From NCBI GenBank assembly GCA_027452005.1, contig DAIDHF010000004.1:40732-104731 (forward strand): a DNA stretch of 64,000 bases, read 5' to 3'. Below, in pieces: positions 38,029-47,492 of this stretch; positions within the stretch are counted from its first letter, which is position 1, and every line of letters starts with the position of its first letter. Both the position numbers and the translations under genes were made by a program. Under the pieces are notes generated by a model that was not told where the DNA came from, did not search any database, and worked only from the letters and a program-made list of their open reading frames with translations. Source of the DNA: Acidimicrobiales bacterium (GTDB lineage Bacteria > Actinomycetota > Acidimicrobiia > Acidimicrobiales > JAKAVM01).

Positions 38029-40473
38029 TTAGCCCAGTTGCGAAGTTGTCGGATTGCTAGATAGGGCCTCAAGGAGGCTAGATTGAATTCGCCCGAGGCT
38101 CGTCTCGTCTAGCACCTTTAGACTCGGACTAGATCCAATTTTGTTCACATAGAACGTATCTACTACCTCGTGGCCAAGTGTTTGAACCTTGGCGGTGATA
38201 ATGTTCAGCTCTAGTTCGGCTAGGGTTGATGCAATTCGAAAGAGAACACCGATAGCATCAGGGGTTCGGACTTCAATAATAGTGGCCCGATTAGAGGCCT
38301 CATTATCAAAAATTACCCGAGGCTCTGCCGGGAGGGCTGCCCCTAGTCTCTTGGATCCGGCATATTCCAGCTCTTTTTGTTCAAGGTGTTCCTTGATGTC
38401 ACGATCCGAACCAAGAAAGATTTCCAGGTCGTTCTGCAATTTTTCCCAGTTGGGTACTCGGTCGAACCTGGACTCGACCACAAAGGACTCTCTGGCTAGT
38501 CCTGGCGCCGCCTGAGAAACCTGGGCGGATCGAACGACTAGACCATTTAGCGACAAGACCCCTGTAACCCTGGCGAGAAGACCAACTTGATCTCGTGCAA
38601 CCACGTTCAACTCCCAGCCGTCGCTGTCTGCCAGCAAACTACTCGAGATTGCTACCAACCCATTTTCGGTCACTTTTTCGATAAGGCCCACCGTGGTCTC
38701 ATCAAGGGATAGCTCGATGGTCGTAATGTGATCTTGACCTCCCGTGAGTTTATGGTGCACTCTGCCAACTAAGTCATCAATCATCCTTAGTTTCCACGGG
38801 GACGACATCGACGGACCCGTGGCCAGCGAGTCGGCCTTGGCTAGACAGCCAAGAAGAAGCAACAGTTCCGGGTCTGCCACTTTAGAAGCCACAATATCTA
38901 TCGTGTTCGGATCATCGAGGTCTCTCTTAGCAGCCGTATCCGGGAGTAGTAAGTGATGGGCTACCATCGCCTGGATGATCTCGATGTCACATTTTGGCAG
39001 CCCCATACGCTCTGCGATATGCCCTGCAACCTCTATACCAACCTCGGTATGGTCGCCGGGGAATCCCTTTCCGATATCGTGGAGCAGTGCCCCCAAGAGT
39101 AGCAAATCAGGCCGTGACACGCTCCGGACCTCCTCAGCTGCCTCGGCGGCCGTCTCGCACAGATGACGATCTACCGTGAATCGGTGGAACGCATTTCGTT
39201 GGGGCTTGTGTCGGACATACTTCCACTCCTCGATCAACTTTTCAAAGATGCCAACTTGATCTAATGACTCAATCTCGGAAATTGATGCCTTTCCCATCCC
39301 GAGCAAGGCCACAAACTGCTGAAGAAGATGCTGTGGCCAAGGGACCGGAGGAGCCACAATTCCATCGGCGAGTAATTGGAGTGAGGAGATTGAGATCGGA
39401 CATCCACTTTGGGCTGCCTGGACGGCAGCCCTCACGGCGAGGGTGCAGTCAAGATCACCTCTGTCAGGTGGATTTCCGTCTTGGCCGACAACCCAGATCT
39501 CTTGATCGCGCATCTCTAAGTTACGAGCCAAGAGCACAGGAGGTACTGGTTTTGCCGACGACAACGTCCTTCGATGTCCAATCTGTGAGGCACGATCGAA
39601 GTTCCAAGATACAACCCGTCCGGCAAAGGCGATCTGATCCATCAGCACTTGGGAACTGGCCAATGAAAGTCTGCTGGCTACCAGGTCTTGGTCCTGGAGG
39701 GTCAACAGATTGGTCTCCTTACCTGAAAGCCTCTGAATCTCTACTCGAACCGACATCAAGATCTGTTTGGCCTGTTCCAAGTCTTCACTCCACGAGAACT
39801 CTCCAACCTCGATAAGAGCCTTCCCCAAGCAGGAAATCGCATGGAGATCTCTCAGCCCGCCTCGATCCTCTTTAAGGTCTGGCTCGAGCATGTAGGCAAC
39901 CTCCCCCCGAATAAGGTGTCTACTGGTGACAATTTCTAATAGTTGCCCGATTGAGTTGGCCACGTTTTGCCGCCACAGTTCCAGGACGTTTCCAAGTACG
40001 TCATCCGCCAAGGCCTGATTCCCTACAATGACCCTGCCATCGAGTAGACCGAGTAAAACTTTTAGGTCATCTTTAGCCATGGCGGTGACCTGCTTGGGCG
40101 TCCTCACGCTGTGGTCGAGGTGAACTCCCTGGTCCCAAACCGGATACCAGATAGAATCTGCAATCTTTTTCACGTTTTTCAACTTGGGGTGGTGCAGCAA
40201 GAGAACATCCAGGTCGCTTCCCGGGCATAGCTCACGGCGACCAAAACCACCAACCGCTACCAGGGCCAACTTGTCAGCCTGGTCACCTACAACATCGAGG
40301 AATAGTGAACTCAACCACGAATCGGCCGAATTGGAATATGCCAAGCAGAAATTTGACCCGCAAAGTCTTGAGTTATCTACTAACTCCTGACGGAGCTGCC
40401 TAAGTGTCGGTCCGGTTTTTAGGTTAGGATTCAAATTGAGGCCATTTCCGTCCAAGTGGGAGAATGTTATCAT
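38029..40473 (-). CDS. glnD: [Protein-PII] uridylyltransferase/uridylyl-removing enzyme
   Basis: 814 aa; VGGFGRRELCPGSDLDVLLLH nucleotidyltransferase motif, HD motif LLGALLHDIGKGFPGDHTEVG, two C-terminal ACT regions. Confidence 0.92.
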   Translation of the reverse strand: MITFSHLDGNGLNLNPNLKTGPTLRQLRQELVDNSRLCGSNFCLAYSNSADSWLSSLFLDVVGDQADKLALVAVGGFGRRELCPGSDLDVLLLHHPKLKNVKKIADSIWYPVWDQGVHLDHSVRTPKQVTAMAKDDLKVLLGLLDGRVIVGNQALADDVLGNVLELWRQNVANSIGQLLEIVTSRHLIRGEVAYMLEPDLKEDRGGLRDLHAISCLGKALIEVGEFSWSEDLEQAKQILMSVRVEIQRLSGKETNLLTLQDQDLVASRLSLASSQVLMDQIAFAGRVVSWNFDRASQIGHRRTLSSAKPVPPVLLARNLEMRDQEIWVVGQDGNPPDRGDLDCTLAVRAAVQAAQSGCPISISSLQLLADGIVAPPVPWPQHLLQQFVALLGMGKASISEIESLDQVGIFEKLIEEWKYVRHKPQRNAFHRFTVDRHLCETAAEAAEEVRSVSRPDLLLLGALLHDIGKGFPGDHTEVGIEVAGHIAERMGLPKCDIEIIQAMVAHHLLLPDTAAKRDLDDPNTIDIVASKVADPELLLLLGCLAKADSLATGPSMSSPWKLRMIDDLVGRVHHKLTGGQDHITTIELSLDETTVGLIEKVTENGLVAISSSLLADSDGWELNVVARDQVGLLARVTGVLSLNGLVVRSAQVSQAAPGLARESFVVESRFDRVPNWEKLQNDLEIFLGSDRDIKEHLEQKELEYAGSKRLGAALPAEPRVIFDNEASNRATIIEVRTPDAIGVLFRIASTLAELELNIITAKVQTLGHEVVDTFYVNKIGSSPSLKVLDETSLGRIQSSLLEALSSNPTTSQLG

Positions 40474-40816
40474 GGCAATGCGCGAAGAATGTAAAAACTT
40501 TCAGAGTCGGACTTATGCATCTGGGGAGGTGGCCCGGTTTTGTCTCTTGGATCTCGCGCCAGAAGCTCCCTGGAAGTGTCCCGAAAACTGCCCCAAGTTC
40601 GAGCGGAGGCTGGACGACGCCGGGTGGGTGCACGGAAAGCTCGTAGAACCCGCCCTTGAAAAGGAGCCCGACATGCCACCTGGCGACATCGCCGCCATTC
40701 TCGATCAGGCAGAGGATATCGTGAACTCCATTGGTCCATCAATCGCCGCAGAGTTTGAACGCCAGGAACTAAAGCGCACAAAAGGTAACTCAAAAAAGTG
40801 GCGCTGGAAGCGTTAG
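40472..40816 (+). CDS. Conserved-looking small four-cysteine protein of unknown function
   Basis: ORF from 40436; MAMREECKNF start at 40472 avoids overlap with glnD start. EECKNF...ARFCLLDLAPEAPWKCPENCPKF; basic C-terminus KGNSKKWRWKR. Confidence 0.72.
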   Translation: MAMREECKNFQSRTYASGEVARFCLLDLAPEAPWKCPENCPKFERRLDDAGWVHGKLVEPALEKEPDMPPGDIAAILDQAEDIVNSIGPSIAAEFERQELKRTKGNSKKWRWKR

Positions 40817-40833
40817 GTAATCGAACTCGAGAG

Positions 40834-41691
40834 TTAATTTCCCCTAAAGTTTGGTAGGCGTTTTTCAAGGAACGAGCTAACGGCTTCCATTAGGTCATCA
40901 GACAAAAGTGCCCCGGCATTCCAGTTGGCAACGTAATCTAGCCCGTCCTCAATTGTCGACTCTAGACTTGCTCTCAAGACAGCCTTAGTCCCTGAAACTA
41001 CTAGAGGAGAATTTTGTGCAATCTCGTTGGCTAGTTGCCTGGTGATAGCCAGTCCGTCTTCGTAGTCGACACCGATGTAGTTGACCAGGCCAATCTCTTT
41101 GGCAAATGTTGCATCGAAGTCCTTGCCGGTAAAGGCGAGTTCATTCATGCGTCCTAGACCAATAATTCTTGGTAGTCGTTGTAGGGTACCCAGATCGGCA
41201 ACTATGGCCATTTTGGTCTCTCTGATTGAAAAGATGGCATCTGGGCTTGCCACTCGAATGTCGCATGCCGAGATCAGGTCGATCCCACCTCCAATACAGT
41301 GACCATGGATATATGAAATGGTGGGCTTGTTCGTGTTGGCTACCGACGAGATCGAGTCCTGAAGACGTTTGATCTCTTTCCTTCGAGCTATGAACTGTGC
41401 TGCCTGGGAAGGCGATGGGCTAGATCCGCCGTCTGTGAGTTGTGATCCAGCTGCACCCTGGGCCAAAAAGGAGTCCTTTAGATCTAAACCTACGGTAAAG
41501 CTCTTTCCCTTGGCGGCGATCACAATCACTCGGACTAACGGATCGGTATTTAGGACATCAATGGCTAACGGAAGATCATTCCAAAGAGCAGCCCCCATTG
41601 CATTTCTTCGTTCTGGACTGTCTAGCCAAAGAGTCCCTACATGGCCATCAATTTCAACTGATATAACGTCACTTGCGAATTCTATTTCCAC
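40834..41691 (-). CDS. Enoyl-CoA hydratase/isomerase (crotonase) family protein
   Basis: 285 aa; GTLWLDSPERRNAMGAALWNDL, KSFTVGLDLKD, IHGHCIGGGIDLISACDIRVASPDAIFSIRETKMAIVADLGTLQRLPRIIG. Confidence 0.9.
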   Translation of the reverse strand: MEIEFASDVISVEIDGHVGTLWLDSPERRNAMGAALWNDLPLAIDVLNTDPLVRVIVIAAKGKSFTVGLDLKDSFLAQGAAGSQLTDGGSSPSPSQAAQFIARRKEIKRLQDSISSVANTNKPTISYIHGHCIGGGIDLISACDIRVASPDAIFSIRETKMAIVADLGTLQRLPRIIGLGRMNELAFTGKDFDATFAKEIGLVNYIGVDYEDGLAITRQLANEIAQNSPLVVSGTKAVLRASLESTIEDGLDYVANWNAGALLSDDLMEAVSSFLEKRLPNFRGN

Positions 41692-41774
41692 AGATAGCCA
41701 ATCTAGGTCGCAGATACACCTGGTGTCATGTTGGGGCTGGTAGTTAGGGGCCTCTAGCAGTTAGAGTTGATAGG

Positions 41775-43196
41775 GTGGAACGTTTCCCGAGAATTCGACG
41801 AGAAGCCCTGGAAAAACTGGCCGGTCCAGATTGGTTGTGCCAGAAGAGGCTGGACAATTTGGACCGTTTAGTCGAAGCGTCAATTCCTACGACCTTGGAC
41901 GAGCTATGGCGCTACTCCAGGATAGACGAACTCGACCTTTCCAGCCTAGTGGATCCCGCCTCCTTTGATTCGCAGGCCCATGTCGCACCAAAAACCAATG
42001 AGATCTCAACCATCGAGTTCAATCATCTCGCTCAAGTACAAGATCCAGTTGCCAAGATTTCGATGGTAAACGGGCGACTAAATCAGTTGTGGATCGATAC
42101 CGACATCTACTCTAAGGGGCTACGCGTATCAGTCTATGGCGTAACTCCAGCTTCAGCTAGCCTTGACAACCTCAGTTCGACCCGGGAAAACCTTGACGAG
42201 ATTACTGGATGCCTTGGGTCAATAGGCCAGCCATTAGATATCTTTGATGTTCTCAATCTTGCCACACTTCAAGACCTGCTAGTCATTTCAATTCCAACCT
42301 CGTTAGAGCTAAACCGGCCAATTCTTATAGAGCACCTGGTTTTATGTCCATCTGGTCTGGGCGATCAAATTTCAATCTCATCTCCCCGGACTTTGGTTTT
42401 GGCGGGTGATAACTCGAGGTCAACCATTATTCAGGTCATCTCCTCGCCAGTGTGGAATGTGTCACACTCAAAACTCTTGTCCATCCCTCAAGAAGAGATC
42501 TCGGTTGGTGATGGAGCTCGCGTGGACTTTGTCTCAATTCAAGACGTCGGGATAGAGGCATGGCAGATCGGGAGGCAGTCCTCTCGGGTAGGTCGTGATG
42601 GCCGATTTACCTCATTCGCGATCGCCCTCGGAGGACACTACGCTAGGCAGCGCACTGACTCAAAATCACTTGGCCTGGCAAGCGAGTCAAACCTCCTCGC
42701 CGCTTACTATGCCCGCGGTACCCAGATGCATGACTTCCGCACGCTCCAAGATCATATTTCCCCCCGGTCGACCAGTCATCTGTATTTCAAGGGGGCTCTA
42801 GACGACGAAGCCGAGTCTGTATATTCGGGGCTTATTAGAGTCCAGAAGGGTGCGGTCAAATCAAATGCGTTTCAAGAGAACCGAAATCTGGTACTCTCGT
42901 CTCGGGCGCACTGTGAGTCAGTACCAAATCTCGATATTCAAGAGAGTGACGTCAGATGCTCGCATGCGTCGGCCGTTGGCCCGATAGATCCTCAGCACCG
43001 ATACTACTTAGAGTCTAGAGGAATAAATCCCAAGGAAGCCGACCAATTAATCGTCGAGGGATTTTTTGACGATATCTTGAATAGGTCAGAGTGTATAAAC
43101 CCGGTGCGAAACCTTATCAGGCGCAAAATTGCTGCCAAACAAAATGAACCCGTGGCATTAGGTGCATTGGCTCCGAGTGGAAAGCAGGACCTGTGA
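41775..43196 (+). CDS. sufD: Fe-S cluster assembly protein SufD
   Basis: 473 aa; C-terminal GALDDEAESVYSGLIRVQKGAVKSNAFQENRNLVLSSRAHCESVPNLDIQESDVRCSHASAVGPIDPQHRYYLESRGI. Confidence 0.93.
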   Translation: MERFPRIRREALEKLAGPDWLCQKRLDNLDRLVEASIPTTLDELWRYSRIDELDLSSLVDPASFDSQAHVAPKTNEISTIEFNHLAQVQDPVAKISMVNGRLNQLWIDTDIYSKGLRVSVYGVTPASASLDNLSSTRENLDEITGCLGSIGQPLDIFDVLNLATLQDLLVISIPTSLELNRPILIEHLVLCPSGLGDQISISSPRTLVLAGDNSRSTIIQVISSPVWNVSHSKLLSIPQEEISVGDGARVDFVSIQDVGIEAWQIGRQSSRVGRDGRFTSFAIALGGHYARQRTDSKSLGLASESNLLAAYYARGTQMHDFRTLQDHISPRSTSHLYFKGALDDEAESVYSGLIRVQKGAVKSNAFQENRNLVLSSRAHCESVPNLDIQESDVRCSHASAVGPIDPQHRYYLESRGINPKEADQLIVEGFFDDILNRSECINPVRNLIRRKIAAKQNEPVALGALAPSGKQDL

Positions 43197-43507
43197 CAGA
43201 ACGCTATCGGGTTTGTGCCCTTGATGACCTACAAGACGGGAAGGCCCAACGTTTTGAGGCAGCCAAGACCAATATAGCCGTCGTCCGAGTGGGAGATGAC
43301 GTATTCGCAATTGGCGACACATGCAGCCATGCGAATTACTCGCTGTCCGAAGGGGAAGTCTTCTGTGAGGATAGAACCATTGAGTGCTGGAAGCATGGCT
43401 CGGCATTCTCTCTACGAGATGGGCTTGCTTTGAACCTTCCGGCAACTAGACCTGTACCCACCTATAAGGTTGAACTTGAAGACGGTGACGTGTACGTTGT
43501 TATCTAA
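43193..43507 (+). CDS. Rieske [2Fe-2S] ferredoxin-type protein
   Basis: 104 aa; DTCSHANYSLSEGEVFCEDRTIECWKHGSAFSL (CxH...CxxH); GTGA overlap with sufD. Confidence 0.9.
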   Translation: MTERYRVCALDDLQDGKAQRFEAAKTNIAVVRVGDDVFAIGDTCSHANYSLSEGEVFCEDRTIECWKHGSAFSLRDGLALNLPATRPVPTYKVELEDGDVYVVI

Positions 43508-43523
43508 CTTGCACGAACTAGGT

Positions 43524-44342
43524 ATGCCACTTTTGAAGATTACGGGGCTCAGGGCAAAGGTTGACGGCTTTGACGGTGAGATCTTGCGCGGAATTGATTT
43601 AGAGGTAAACCTGGGGGAGGTGGTAGCCCTGATGGGCCCGAACGGATCGGGGAAGTCAACCTTGGGCCACGTACTTATGGGGCGGCCCGGCTATGAGGTA
43701 CTCGAAGGACAGGCGACTTTAGACGGGATTGACCTGTTAGCCCTACCGGTGTATCAACGGGCCCGGGCCGGGTTGTTTCTTGCCCATCAGTATCCCGTCG
43801 AGGTGCCAGGGGTTCCTCTGGACCGGGCCTTACTCAGGGCGGTCAAGTCACGGGAGTCAGGAAAGATTCCGGTGCACTCATCAAAGGATGGTGGTGCCAG
43901 TAAGAGGTTCGACGACGATCAACTTGCAGGATGCAACTTGGACTGGATTGACGCGAACTTGAAGGAGGAACTCAAATCGGTTGGTCTAGATGGGCAATTT
44001 GTCAGTCGACCACTGAACGTAGATCTATCGGGAGGCGAGAAGAAGAGGACCGAAACAGCCCAGATCGGCATTCTTCGTCCCAAACTGACCGTGCTTGACG
44101 AGATCGACTCTGGTTTAGATGTTGACGCTCTGGTAAGCGTGTCAGAGCGCTTGGTCGAAGCTACCTGCCGCTGGGGGATGGCGGCACTTGTAATAACCCA
44201 CTTTTCAAGACTCTTGACCTACCTGATCCCCAATCGGGTGTATGTAATGGCTAACGGGCAGATTGTTGACTGTGGGGGCCCTGATTTGGCCAGGTCTCTG
44301 GAGGGAAGTGGCTATGGCGAATACGGTTCAAGGGTAAATTAA
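43524..44342 (+). CDS. sufC: SufC-type ATPase, paralogue 1 (divergent, with insertion)
   Basis: ORF from 43470; internal ATG at 43524 (MPLLKITGLRAKV) preferred. MGPNGSGKSTLGHVLMG, NVDLSGGEKKRTETAQIGILRPKLTVLDEIDSGLDVDALVSVSERL. Confidence 0.88.
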   Translation: MPLLKITGLRAKVDGFDGEILRGIDLEVNLGEVVALMGPNGSGKSTLGHVLMGRPGYEVLEGQATLDGIDLLALPVYQRARAGLFLAHQYPVEVPGVPLDRALLRAVKSRESGKIPVHSSKDGGASKRFDDDQLAGCNLDWIDANLKEELKSVGLDGQFVSRPLNVDLSGGEKKRTETAQIGILRPKLTVLDEIDSGLDVDALVSVSERLVEATCRWGMAALVITHFSRLLTYLIPNRVYVMANGQIVDCGGPDLARSLEGSGYGEYGSRVN

Positions 44343-44348
44343 ACACCC

Positions 44349-44377
44349 ATAGTGCCCAGAGGGGCCCCGGGCACTAT
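44349..44377. terminator. Hairpin downstream of sufC (no U-tract)
   Basis: Perfect 9-bp inverted repeat ATAGTGCCC (44349-44357)/GGGCACTAT (44369-44377), 11-nt loop. Confidence 0.45.
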
Positions 44378-44464
44378 CTGGGCGGCCATGGCTGCAAGCA
44401 CGGTGTGTGGTCTGCACCGGCGCGCTGGCATATTCAATAATAGGGTCACCAAGTGGCTTTGTCC

Positions 44465-44484
44465 CTAGGGTAAACCCTAGTTTT
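44465..44484 (+). terminator. Short intrinsic terminator hairpin
   Basis: CTAGGG TAAA CCCTAG followed by TTTT, between convergent sufC and LuxR-type gene. Confidence 0.5.
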
Positions 44485-44539
44485 CGCAATAACTGGAATG
44501 AGCCCGTGAGACCACTGGAGCCTAAAGAGATATACCCGG

Positions 44540-47485
44540 TTATCGGGCTGACAGCTTGGCCAGAAGTTCAGTTCGTGACTTTACTGAAAACTTCAAGTAG
44601 ATGTTTGATAGGTGGTACTCGACCGTCTTTACGCTCACAAAAAGTGAATTGGCGATTGCCTTGTTATTCATCCCTATTTGGAGTAGTCCCAACACTTCCT
44701 TCTCTCGGGAGGTTAGCTCGATCTCAAGAATGGGCCTGGACGCCTTGGAACGAGATGGAAGTGACCCATACTGTCGAATCCCACAAAACCTTTGGAGACG
44801 TCCTACAAGGCCTTGGAGCTTTGTTTGAGCTAGCAGATCGTATGCGGCCGCCAACAGAGCATTCTTTCCGGAATTTGGCGATATTGCTTCAAGATAGCCG
44901 GCTTGTCGACGTCTCGGGGCCGAGGTGTTGGATTCGATCTGGGAGTACTCGGCGGCCTTATCCCGGATGTAAATTGGCTCATTGGTGGAATCGTTGGGAC
45001 GGTTGAACTTTGAGATCGCCCATTCGCAAAGGATCTCACTTTCCAGCAACTTTGACCGAGTGTCGAGGCTCAATGAGTATGCTAGATCAAAAGCAATGTC
45101 GGCTTCATGAAAGCGGGAGAGTTGGTGCAAGGATTGGGCCTTGGTGAATTCTATCCAGGACTTAGCCCATGAGGTATCTTCAGATGTTATATTCCCAGAC
45201 AGTTGTTCCAAAAGTTTTAATGCCTTGCTTGGCTCGTTGGCTTCAAGATAAATCTGGCTGGAAAGGGTAGGATAGATGAACATTCCCAGATTGGCAGTCT
45301 TAAATAATTTAGCCAAATGTTCGGCATCGCTTAGCCTCGAATATGCCATGGAATTAATTCGGTCAAATGACAGACGGGCATTTGCTAGCATAACTCTGGC
45401 CGATGTCAAAGTTGATGTTGTCGTGCATGCTTCACATTCTTTCAGGTAACGAATAGCGGTTTCACTGTCTCCAAGATACGTATAAATTATTGACCCAAGC
45501 CCATAAACAAGAGCATTTTCAAGGAGTCTATTAAATTCAAAGCAGAGGTCCAGGGCAATTTCTACATTTTGGGCAGCCGCTTCTATATTCCCACACCTCA
45601 ACTCAGCTTCGGCAAGCAAATAGAAGAGTGGGATTCGAGAAATATCTCTGCGAGAAAAAGTCCCGATGGTCTTCAAGCGTTCCCTTGATTCTTGTGGACG
45701 TCCTTGCCACATTTCAAATAGTGCTCTAGTCGACTGGAGTTCTAATGAATCGTCGTATTCGCCGTATTTGTATAGTTGTTCGTCAACATATTCAATTGCA
45801 TGTTGGATTGAACCAGTCAACGCAATTGATAGGGCCTTGTTGGCCATCGCACTTGATTCGACATGTGGTTCTCCTAAAGCATCTATTAGTGTCCGATCAG
45901 CAAATTCTCCAAGTTGTCTACCGTCAAAATTCATAGACGCAACCGAACACAAGGCCAAACGGGTAAGGGCGCTTACCTGATGATGTCCTGGTGTCAAGTC
46001 AGCCATCTCTAAAGAGTTATAAAGAAGTTCTACGGCCGATTCAATCTTGCCGGTTGACAACTCGGCACAGCCGAGAAGGTAGGACTTCCAGGCGCTGTCT
46101 GGAGCCTGGATTAGCTGGGGCTTCAGAAGATTTGATTGGAGAACGTCACCAGAAATTATGTAGGCAAGAATGGCAAACTGAAGTGGGATTACTCGCCATT
46201 GTTCATCGGGGTTCAACTTCCATGCCTGCATGAAGAGCCATCCAGCCCTGTGATGGTTGTACTGTGAGGTGGCGAGAAAGGCTAACCGAAATAGTTCATT
46301 AGATAGACTTACATTTCCATCAGGGTTGGACTCGATCAGGTGAAGAAGTCGATCATCTCCCTCGGTAATCTCGGAACAAATGGCATGTAATGCCACTTTT
46401 AGTGAAGGCGACACTATATCCAAGACTGATTGCCGGATGAGCTGGTGCGGAAAGCCCAGCATTTCATCACCCAGGGTAGCCTTTGTTGTCAATATCCCGC
46501 GTGAAATAAGGTCATAAAGGCTCGCGTTTATCTCACTTTGAGCTAATGTCAAACTTCCTCCATTTGGCAAGTTGAGTGGAAAATCTTCATTGAGTAGTTT
46601 TTTGGCCTCAACTTTGGCTACACCGGCCAAGAGAGTCTCCTTGGCAAAGTCCGCTCCCAAAATCGCTCCCAGAACAACTAGAAGCCTTTCTAGATCTCCT
46701 AACGATTCAAATTGCTTTCGAACCAGAATGCCCGAGTCGATCACGTTTTCATGTCCGACAGCAAGGGATCTCACGTCGCTAGCCTCAAAATCACGAAACA
46801 GCTGTGACAGATAGAGCGGATTTCCTCCGGTTAGTTCAACCGCTTTGGTCGCCAGGGTACTATCGCACCTGATTCCTGTTGCTGCCTGAAAAAGCTCACC
46901 TGCCTCTCTAAACCCAAATGGTCCTAGCAGGATCCTTGTAGAGTTGCCCGTAGAGCTAAGTGAGCGTGCAGCAGAGTATACAGAGGTCTGAGTACCAGTG
47001 CGAGAAAGTAAAATAGTGACTACCTTTTCCGTCGACAACCGCCGAAGTATAAAGAGCAAAAGATCAACTGAGTGCTTGTCGGCCCACTGGAGGTCGTCAA
47101 CTACCAAAACGAGGAGTTCATCGTGACAGCTTCTTCGAAGTTGGCCGACTAACTCAGTCCCTACTTGGAGCGGATCACTATCTGGCCCTAGCGTGCGAAG
47201 TGAATTAGACAGGTCTTGACCCCAGTTGCCAGATGATACAATAGGGTTTGCCATCATGGAAAAGTCCAGGTGGGTCTCGGATTCAGCTCCTTGAAATCTA
47301 ACTACCCGGTTTGACAGCTTCTTAGACAGAAAGTAGTTCAAAATAAAGGTCTTTCCCATGCCCGAGTCGCCTTCGATAATAACTATCTGGGAGCTGGACT
47401 CAATGGCCAAGTCAAATGCCCCCGATAGTCTTCTTAGAGCTTGTCGCCGTCCTACAAATGGTATGCCTTGGAGGTAACCGTACAT
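44540..47485 (-). CDS. LAL-type (large ATP-binding) LuxR family transcriptional regulator
   Basis: 981 aa; VGRRQALRRLSGAFDLAI, IIEGDSGMGKTFILNYFL (Walker A), LVLVVDDLQWADKHSVDLLLFILRRL, C-terminal LTSREKEVLGLLQIGMNNKAIANSLFVSVKTVEYHLSNIYLKFSVKSRTELLAKL. Confidence 0.92.
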   Translation of the reverse strand: MYGYLQGIPFVGRRQALRRLSGAFDLAIESSSQIVIIEGDSGMGKTFILNYFLSKKLSNRVVRFQGAESETHLDFSMMANPIVSSGNWGQDLSNSLRTLGPDSDPLQVGTELVGQLRRSCHDELLVLVVDDLQWADKHSVDLLLFILRRLSTEKVVTILLSRTGTQTSVYSAARSLSSTGNSTRILLGPFGFREAGELFQAATGIRCDSTLATKAVELTGGNPLYLSQLFRDFEASDVRSLAVGHENVIDSGILVRKQFESLGDLERLLVVLGAILGADFAKETLLAGVAKVEAKKLLNEDFPLNLPNGGSLTLAQSEINASLYDLISRGILTTKATLGDEMLGFPHQLIRQSVLDIVSPSLKVALHAICSEITEGDDRLLHLIESNPDGNVSLSNELFRLAFLATSQYNHHRAGWLFMQAWKLNPDEQWRVIPLQFAILAYIISGDVLQSNLLKPQLIQAPDSAWKSYLLGCAELSTGKIESAVELLYNSLEMADLTPGHHQVSALTRLALCSVASMNFDGRQLGEFADRTLIDALGEPHVESSAMANKALSIALTGSIQHAIEYVDEQLYKYGEYDDSLELQSTRALFEMWQGRPQESRERLKTIGTFSRRDISRIPLFYLLAEAELRCGNIEAAAQNVEIALDLCFEFNRLLENALVYGLGSIIYTYLGDSETAIRYLKECEACTTTSTLTSARVMLANARLSFDRINSMAYSRLSDAEHLAKLFKTANLGMFIYPTLSSQIYLEANEPSKALKLLEQLSGNITSEDTSWAKSWIEFTKAQSLHQLSRFHEADIAFDLAYSLSLDTRSKLLESEILCEWAISKFNRPNDSTNEPIYIRDKAAEYSQIESNTSAPRRRQAGYLEAISPNSGKNALLAAAYDLLAQTKLQGLVGRLQRFCGIRQYGSLPSRSKASRPILEIELTSREKEVLGLLQIGMNNKAIANSLFVSVKTVEYHLSNIYLKFSVKSRTELLAKLSAR

Positions 47486-47492
47486 AGCTTTC

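Noticed and set aside
39264-39815. 183-aa plus-strand ORF
   Set aside because: Antisense to glnD; composition typical of shadow ORFs.
44407-45006. 199-aa plus-strand ORF
   Set aside because: Antisense to the strongly supported LuxR HTH-encoding region; no recognisable protein features.
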